A stretch of DNA of 64,000 nt, taken from NCBI GenBank assembly GCA_948099385.1, contig CANUEZ040000167.1, forward strand, positions 2,934,001-2,998,000. Reading direction: 5' to 3'. Under the pieces are notes generated by a model. It was given only the letters and a program-made list of their open reading frames with translations, did not search any database and was not told the origin of the DNA. This document shows, one piece after another, positions 56,923 to 64,000 of the stretch; the stretch's first letter is position 1; each line of letters starts with the position of its first letter. This stretch comes from Fasciola hepatica (lineage: Eukaryota > Platyhelminthes > Trematoda > Plagiorchiida > Fasciolidae). The translations under genes and the position numbers were made by a program.

Positions 56923-59900
56923 TAGAAAAAGGATGTATACTATAGGAACACAATAGCCGGGTTTCTAAAACGTTGGCTACTTCTGCTAAGCGAAAGCGTG
57001 AAAATAGTTAAAACGAAAACCGACCGCAGCAATAATGACTACCAAAAAGAAAAAAATAGGAATTAGCACGAAAACTAATATGAATGCTAATGGAGGCTTC
57101 CAAAAAGAACACCTTTGCGTAAACATGATAAAACATTACATTATTTTAGAAAGAATGAAGCACCAAAGAATCGAAAAGTGCTACTGTAGACGTGAAGGGG
57201 CTAGGTCGCGTGCGTGGAATTGGTACGAGGCAATTACTGAAAAGGCCTGACGACTCATTGGAGGGAATATTCCATCAGCCTCTGCGATTGCTTTCGTCTA
57301 AGATACCGACAATAAAAGGCAGTAAAATGCCTACCGCAAGTATTCTAATAGTATTCACGTAATATATTCCTTATCCAAAGACTACACGTGGTGACAAGAG
57401 CGTTACAGGGATCGAAAGTGTCTGATACGATCTACTGGAATAGATCACCTGATAAGAAATACACAGATGGCTACATCCGCAAAAATCGGCCGCCGGGTGC
57501 GGGCGGAGTGTTTGATAAATCAAACGGACAAAACCCCGAGGAGAGACTGCCAAAGTGATGATAGAAGAGGTGGCCGGATAGAAACAGGCAAAGGTTGGGC
57601 AGATTGTCTCAGTTTAGATGGGTGGAATATAGTGCGTCGAAATGCAAATTGAACCTGAGTGGTAAGTAGTGGTACGGAGCTTAGCTAAGAAGTATTGCGG
57701 ACACAGATGGCAAAAAAATTAAAAGGACAGGTAGAAGACTGCCCACTGATGTCCTTCATAATAGATGGGTCGCTTGTTGGCGACAGAACGAAACATTTCG
57801 GTACAAAGGCTTCTCAGATGTGCGGACGTAGGACATGATTATTCGCAGGATGAGGATGTTGCAATGCAACAGCCCCAAGATGATGAAAATCAGAACTGTT
57901 GAAAGAAGCGAACAGTTACGTGATCATCGACTATTAGCGAACTCTAGAGATATTCTTCGCGGTGAAATGAACTGTTGGAAGAATATGGGGCGGAAATGAC
58001 TGGCAAAATAAATGTCAGTTTTTGTATAAGTCAGTAAAATTGGTGAAATGTGGTGAGCTGTTTGTTGGGGAACGGTTAGGTTAACAAATTGAACCTCTGA
58101 TTAGTTTCACGAGAAACCACGAGAAAGTGAGCCACGAACAAAAAATCCGGTTTTGAATACGCGACGATTATATCCTAAGGAAGGTTAATTTCGCCGGGCT
58201 TCAAAAGCAGCAATTCGTGACGGCCAATATGGAAGCGAGCAAGAGGAATAGTAGATGGCAGCTGGAGGAAACAGAAAAATATTTGCGGCATCTCGAGTAC
58301 ATGAATGGGGTTTTTAACCCGTAACCAGTACTAGTGGGTGGGGCTAACCGTGAGCCGGCCACCTAATCCGAAAACCATTTCTGGCGGCCAGAGGTCCGAT
58401 CCACCAACCTGGCTGCTCCTGCACATCGTTTTTCAAATCGTGCAGGCCCGGAGTCCACCGGGCAAGGTGGTGGACGTTACCACGCTTTGCACCAGCGGGA
58501 TTTGCGTAGAAGATATTAGCGAAATCACAAAGCCGTTGAGATGGAGCAGCCCCGGAGCCTGTCAACAGTTTGCGAGGGACGCTGGAGAACAAGGCCGATG
58601 AAGGGCTGGTGGAACAACTGGAAAGTATCAAACTTTCAGCCACAGCATTTAGCATTACTATCTTCAGATCATTCTAGGACATCGACAGTTGGTATCTGGA
58701 AACATGGAAATAGAGGGGCGCAGTCTAGGATGCTCCCAGCCGAGGATCAACGGCCAGGGGTGAAAATCCACTAAGACCTTGGACACTAGACGGCTTTTGG
58801 AAGAATGAGGGTTATGAGCGGTTGAAAGTAGGCAGGAATACGAAAATAATGACGAAAGCTGGGAGCTAGGATGATGTTGATTCGAAGATGAATCGTGGTC
58901 TCCGGAATTGCATTTTGGGTTGAAAAGCCAGGGCAAAATAAAAGAAGGAAAATGGGGCCAGTTTTGACCGTGTAAAGCGAATTTAGTATGGGTGAGATGG
59001 ACGAGATTTTAGAGCACGTGAGATAGGGGAATCTATCAACAGCAGTGCCAGCTATGTACGTTATTATATGGGGTAATAACAAGCTCAGGATGGAGAAGGC
59101 ATATGGGGCAGGTGGTGTCGATGTCGCAAAAGATATTACCCGGGTAGTGCTTTTTCTACCTAATTGAAAATCTAGATTACCCTTACAAGCAGCTTCCGAA
59201 GTGGCACACGGGAGGTTTATTCGTAGTTCTTTTTCTCGACATCTGAAAATTTTCCGAGGGCAGTTTTGAATCGGTCTAGTGTCTGGCGGGCCCGAATGTC
59301 TTCAAAATGTCTGTTTCAAACCCAGGAACACACTGTGATGGAGAGCCTTTCTCTTAGTTTTTTCTGAATTTTGGAACTTTAGAGGTATGATTTCAGTTAC
59401 CTAGGGAGTAGGGTGTTTCTCCGGCGAAACAAAGGTGGGAGTTGGATGTATGCTGTGTTGGATATAGGAGGTCGAAGAGGAGGCAAAGATGGAGCCTCAT
59501 ATGTCGTAGCCACAGGGGTTCAAATTTTAATAGCTCGTATCTCTGTTTTTATTTCACGGGAGATGGCGAGCCAAGTATTCGCGCGGCGAGGGATCGCTAA
59601 ACTCTTCTCGTCGCCGGTCTATGGGATATGCTCATGTGGGAGCATACCACAGGGCAGCACTGGAGCTGCAGCCCGGCTTGAGATATAAAGATCAGAAGCT
59701 GGCTATCGAGCATTTTAAATGTTCAGCTGGTACGGGCTATAAAGATGTATGCTTATCACTCAACCATCTATCACCTCCTTGACTAACCATCCACGTTTGG
59801 GGTCTTTCTACCTTTCCGCACCCCTTGATGATTTATCTTTTGTTTTCACATTGCCGTATCTCGACCAACAAAACATACGCAAACATTTCGCGTCCCTCCA

Positions 59901-60690
59901 CCTGTAATCCACTGGCCTTCCGTTTACGGCCTGCTTCATTGTCCCTCCATCCCTCCTGAGTTGCTGCTCGTCCACTGTACACCTGATTCCATCAGAGTTG
60001 AACCTCCAACTATTACTGGCGCACCAATCGATCTTTTTACTTTGTTCCAATTCCTATATTCCTGTCCCGGCTTCTGTGTCGAAGCCGCTGGTTTTGTAGC
60101 TCTCTTCAAAGTCATTGTATGCTTCGTTATTCGGGACAGTGACTCGGACATTTATCCAGTCTCCACTCGAATACCGCTTTTGCAGGCAATCGGCCTCCGC
60201 AATCGCACTTTGCACCGTTTCATAACCATTATTCCATCCTCCTTTCATTACATCGTGACATACCCGCAATAATGTAAATAATCTGCAGGATGCTTGCCTG
60301 CTCTCCTGGGCATTTGAAAGCAAGGCCATCCCAACATCAAAATCAGGTTGTCTCTTGAGTTTTGCTCTATTTCCGTTGCCTAGACGTAGTTTTGTTTCTA
60401 CCGTAATGGATATTGTCTCTTAACTGAATACCGTGAAATTCCGAAGCAAACAGCTGCACGACACCTCACCGAAATTGTTATTTATTATCGCGAATTACTG
60501 CTACCCCCTGTTTCAGTGGCTTTCACCCCAGAACACATTAGGAAGTACTTTTAACTATCAACTATACCTAATTTTATCTTTCCCCCACCCAGATCCCACC
60601 TTACTGGTAGTCACCGCTCATACATTTGATACCCTACTTACCTTTACGTATTCGATTACTGGTGGCCAATCGAGTCACCTCAGCACAACC
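56923..60690. other. Unassigned interval containing one repeat copy
   Basis: No gene is supported. It contains the 288-bp repeat at 57,382-57,668 and probably the 5' LTR and leader of the gypsy element at its left end. A plus-strand frame of 91 codons (59,413-59,688) and other short frames have no motif. The right end may hold the 5' UTR of LINE-E. Confidence 0.3.
57340..57715. repeat. Repeat copy 2, 288-bp core nearly identical to 44,546-44,833
   Basis: The core (57,382-57,668) differs from 44,546-44,833 at about 8 of 288 positions, clustered near the GTGCGGGCGGAGTG stretch. Outside the core, to about 57,345 on the left and 57,715 on the right, the two copies still align but at about 65 per cent. 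It has the same orientation as the other copy. No coding motif is present. Confidence 0.85.
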
Positions 60691-60749
60691 ACCTGCTACT
60701 TTTGCCGTGCCTCTTGCACCATCATCCCACAGCGGACCTTAACTAACGC

Positions 60750-61500
60750 TCAGGTCACCCGAAAAGCCAAAGTCAGAAAACTCAGGCCCGCCAGACCCAA
60801 TCCAGGAACCGAACTCTGCTCTGTCTCCCTCGTCGATATAGCCAACTTGTCACCTAGTGAATCCAGTGACCTGGGAAAGAGCTTTGGAGAAATTAACAAT
60901 GAGCTACAACTCATCGATGAAATCCTACCTGATTTCTTTTCTGTTAACCCTCTTCGAACCCGAGGCAAACACACCCTGTCACAGACTGGTGCCAACGAGG
61001 AACTTTCTCGACCCCATCACAACCGAAGTCTACCGCCGCATTTCCGACTCCAAAAATACGGTGGTGTTCAATGTCCCTGACCGCCTACCCCTACCTCTCG
61101 TCGAACGTAACATACTCAAAGCATGCAACATGGCTCATGGAGGATGATTTTTGCTGAGCTGCCCAAAAGATCCCCGCGTTTTAACTATCTGTTGCTACCC
61201 CACTTTATGGACGATCTAACAGCCAGAGGGTTCAGTACCAATAAACTGATGATGGCTGCTTGTTAGCTCTTTAGAAATATCAGGATATTTCCCGATGAAA
61301 CACCTCATCAAAAGGGTACGTCTCCGTCAATAAGAAGTAAAGCCGCTTTACCCACCCACACTGGTCCAACCGGCCTTTGTGCAAAACCCGCTCAAAATCT
61401 CGCAGGCCCGACGCCACCAAGGTGTCCTCCACCCTCTGCCCCCTACTCTCATAAAGTTGACGTAGACTTCACTAAACCCCACCTTTGGTCTCACAGAATT
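60750..61500 (+). pseudogene. LINE-E ORF1 fragment
   Basis: Plus strand: basic RKAKVRKLRPARPNPG and LCSVSLVDIANL in one frame, then, after a shift near 60,950, RNFLDPITTEVYRRISDSKN, TVVFNVPDRLPLP and ILKACNMAHGG. These are the blocks of LINE-A ORF1 (RFLDSVATEVHKR, AIVFNIPDRLPLP, NACNMAHHR). Decayed continuation to about 61,500 includes RIFPDETPHQ, like RIQPDKTPLQ of LINE-A. ORF2 is absent. It meets the opposite-strand fragment near 61.5 kb. Confidence 0.75.
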
Positions 61501-61519
61501 TGTCAACTGTGGTGGGCGG

Positions 61520-62110
61520 CCCTGGATCGGGAGATTGTGACTATGCGGGATTGCCGATTACCTACCTAAGGACATCCCTCTGTAGTTGGGATTTTCGGCC
61601 ACACGTTTTACGCTTCTAAATGGAGTGGTTTTGGCGGTGGCCCCCTCCCTCTTTCTGATGAATTCCACAGCAATGTTTTCCTCACGGAACTGGAACCTAG
61701 GTGGACACATATACAGCCGTGACTTTTTTCTTAGCCGTATGCAGCCGCACTCGTGGTGTCACATATAGCAGCCTGGAAGCAACGACCCATTAATCGAGGA
61801 AAACGGAAGACAATCCGGATTATTAAATTCTACGGGATTTTTGGATCTTTCAATCCGTTGGTGGACTTCAGAAGCAAGTGAGTCCAAGAAGCGATCGGCC
61901 CTTAGTAAACTTTGGGTGTTTCGATGTTTTGAAGGATCGACGATAAATGCAAGCGATGATATCGCGGTCAGGGCATTATCCATGGTACGTGGCTGTCCTT
62001 CCGAGGATCCTAGGTTTCGTTCTAATGCTCTAAATTTGATACCAGCATCACTGTGTATATCAACTGGTGATACCAAGAGGGGTACCAAAGCTGTGGGGAG
62101 TCTGAAGTGG
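61520..62110 (-). pseudogene. LINE-F ORF1 fragment
   Basis: Minus strand: SSLAFIVDPSKHRNTQSLLR, ADRFLDSLASEVHQRIERSK and NPVEFNNPDCLPF match LINE-A ORF1 in order. After a frame change ECGCIRLRKKSRLYMCPPRF and FQFREENIAVEFI continue the match to the CYCTRLRKKS and FQFADEVTAREFI blocks. A possible start Met lies at 62,238, but homology only begins near 62,020. ORF2 is absent. The fragment points toward LINE-E. Confidence 0.75.
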
Positions 62111-62239
62111 TAAGTGCTTTCGGACTGAAGACGGCTTGTCACTCGGTGGTGGGGGTTGGCGGAGGTCGCTTTGGGCATACTTTCGCAAAGTATTTTTATA
62201 CGAATGGAGTCAGCTTTTTGATAATGGGAAACACTCAAT

Positions 62240-64000
62240 TATCCTAGATTGGCAGCTGAGAAGCTATTTTACCGACCTTTTTTAGATTAGCTGGTTGTCT
62301 ATAGGTTCAGCCTTCAGAGAGAATCCTCAAATATTTTGAGTTGAGGGGATGCACCTGGGTTCTGTTATTCTTAACATCACCCCAGATAGCCTAATGGAAA
62401 CTAAACCGATAACAGCAAGCAAACCGACGCGGTGAGATACGTAACCACGTGCAGCGGGAATGGAGGCGAAATGTCCAGCAATGCGGATGAGATCGAAAAG
62501 GTCGCAGGGTGAAGTATGCCAACAACAAAAATTTACTGAAAAATGCACCCATGAAAAATTGGAAACCCTAATAACATGATGCCAGCGGAGGCAATCACAA
62601 GAACAGCGTACAACCGATCGGAATGAGAGCAGGAGCGACTTCAAGTGAGATAAGGGTAGAAGTAGCAAGGGGGGAGCAGGTAAGCATCGGGCAAATTATC
62701 CACCTTGAAGCAGGCGTGTTACTAAGTAACGACTAGGAGATGGAATAACGGTTTTGGACCCATGTGAAACTCATTTGCGGGGGCGAATAGCATGCAGAAG
62801 TGAAGATGGGGTGGAGGGTAGATAAATGTCCCGTGGCCGTTATAAATAATGAAGAATACGACAACGGTAAAGAGCGCTATGGAACCGGTGGTTTCGACAG
62901 GAGAAAGTGATCGGAACATAGGATTTGAAGTAACACAGGAACAGCCTGCGGACTTGGCAGCTGAAATCGGAGGTCCCATATCGGTGAACTCGGTTGTATA
63001 GCAAACGAGCAAGAACTCCGGAGGGATTAAGGACAACCGGGTGTTGTTCATGGGGAGACCATAGGATTGCAGGCGATGGGACGCGAACTGTTTGCGTAGG
63101 TTGTGTGGTCGACAGATGATAGCGTGAAAACTTTAGGTAAAGCAATATGGAGTGCGGAAAAATACAGCGATTACAAAGTTGTATAAATCGCCGGGAAGAT
63201 GATAGAATGGATGAGTTGTAGGTACTCATTTTCAGTCCACATTGCAATAGGTGTGTCCTGTCATATTGACATGTAACTGAAGCTGCATGACATGGCACCG
63301 AGAGGGTTGGGGTTTAACAGCAGAGAGTATGGAGGGTGGGCACCTACCAAATTGTATATGTATATATATATATCATATCAGGAAAAATGATTCAGAGAAG
63401 TCGAACGAGTGGCACATCTTGTGAGAGAAAGGGAATGTCAAGGTGATTAAAGAAAGGCCGACGGAGGACAGGTGAGGATTCAACGTGTGGGTGATGATTT
63501 ATTAGCATAAAGGTGGTGATTGTGTAATGAAACAACGTTGGACGCGTTGAAGGTGATGGCATGGAAGAAGGGCACAAAATGGTGACTTTATTGCAGATTG
63601 ACGGTAGGTGTACAACTTGTTGACGACTTTGACAGGTACCTTGATGTATGACACCGGAAAAGCTGCATGAAAAATGTATGAGACGTACAAATGTGGAGGG
63701 GTCAAGTGGCACGCCGGAATCAGGATACACAGCTAGATTGGCACTGTAAGAGTGAGCATTTGGGCTGACGACGAGGGCAAATGATTGCCTATCACAGGAT
63801 TGACTTCTAGAGAACTACAAAATATATTTGTGCGAAATTCGGCGTCTGTCAAATTTTAGTGAGTAAATGAACAATGACAGTAGAAGGGCCAGCAAGTGGA
63901 TGGCAGCAGCAAATTCTGACATGTTAACTAGGCACGTTTACCGAGGGGACGGCAGAGTGAACGCACGTGGGATGCAAGGAATGTGGGCGGAGAGGATCTT
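62240..64000. other. Unassigned interval to the right edge
   Basis: No gene or transposon motif was recognised on either strand. Minus-strand frames of 152 (63,298-62,840), 113 and 112 codons carry no known motif. A short (TA)n tract lies at 63,355-63,373. Confidence 0.3.
63355..63373. repeat. Short (TA)n microsatellite
   Basis: A 19-bp alternating TA tract with one G interruption (TATATGTATATATATATAT). No neighbouring feature explains it. Confidence 0.8.

Noticed and set aside
1..64000. CRISPR arrays, operons, bacterial promoters, tRNA or rRNA genes
   Set aside because: Nothing in the sequence supports any of these; the repeats are dispersed retroelements and the content is eukaryotic.

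Overview
This 64-kb window looks like a repeat-dense stretch of a large animal genome, most likely a flatworm (tapeworm or fluke). I saw no bacterial operons, no rRNA or tRNA gene, no CRISPR array and no convincing host gene. Almost every long conserved coding signal is a decayed retrotransposon. The flatworm call is an inference. It rests on Ty3/gypsy gag, protease and polymerase that read like the CsRn1/Boudicca-type elements of trematodes, on BEL/Pao elements, and on CR1/Jockey-group LINEs. I could not run a search to narrow the species.

Layout, left to right. 1-372: tail of a minus-strand gypsy gag. 7.0-9.8 kb: minus-strand BEL/Pao pol remnant (protease, RT, RNase H region, integrase). 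10.8-17.85 kb: LINE-A, a nearly full-length minus-strand non-LTR element with ORF1, endonuclease-RT and a 2.2-kb 3' UTR ending in a TAA-type tail. 19.6-20.8 kb: a retropepsin fragment and a diverged copy of an LTR-like repeat. 23.3-26.3 kb: minus-strand BEL/Pao remnant (gag, a pol linker, integrase), abutted by the plus-strand 5'-truncated LINE-B (26.3-30.2 kb). 30.2-32.5 kb: LINE-G, a different minus-strand LINE family. 32.5-40.7 kb: LINE-D, a minus-strand relative of LINE-A whose RT carries a roughly 100-bp insertion of another copy's 3' end.

46.2-56.9 kb is a nested composite. A minus-strand gypsy element (gag, protease, RT, RNase H, integrase) is interrupted in its RT by a 3.76-kb element bounded by direct repeats and a 7-bp target duplication. 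It is interrupted again in its integrase by the 5'-truncated LINE-C. 60.7-62.1 kb holds two convergent LINE ORF1 fragments. The intervals between are unassigned sequence with no supported gene.

The most unusual signals are three. First, two unrelated repeat pairs (LINE-B/LINE-C, and the repeats at 44.5 and 57.4 kb) each show a short, almost identical tract flanked on both sides by clearly homologous but much more diverged sequence. This is the signature of recent gene conversion, or of assembly over-polishing. Second, one LINE family has a very long (2-3.3 kb) non-coding 3' UTR that ends in a conserved 18-bp perfect palindrome plus a short hairpin next to a (TTA)n tail. Third, the order of insertions can be read from the breaks. 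I found no convincing non-transposon system in the window.
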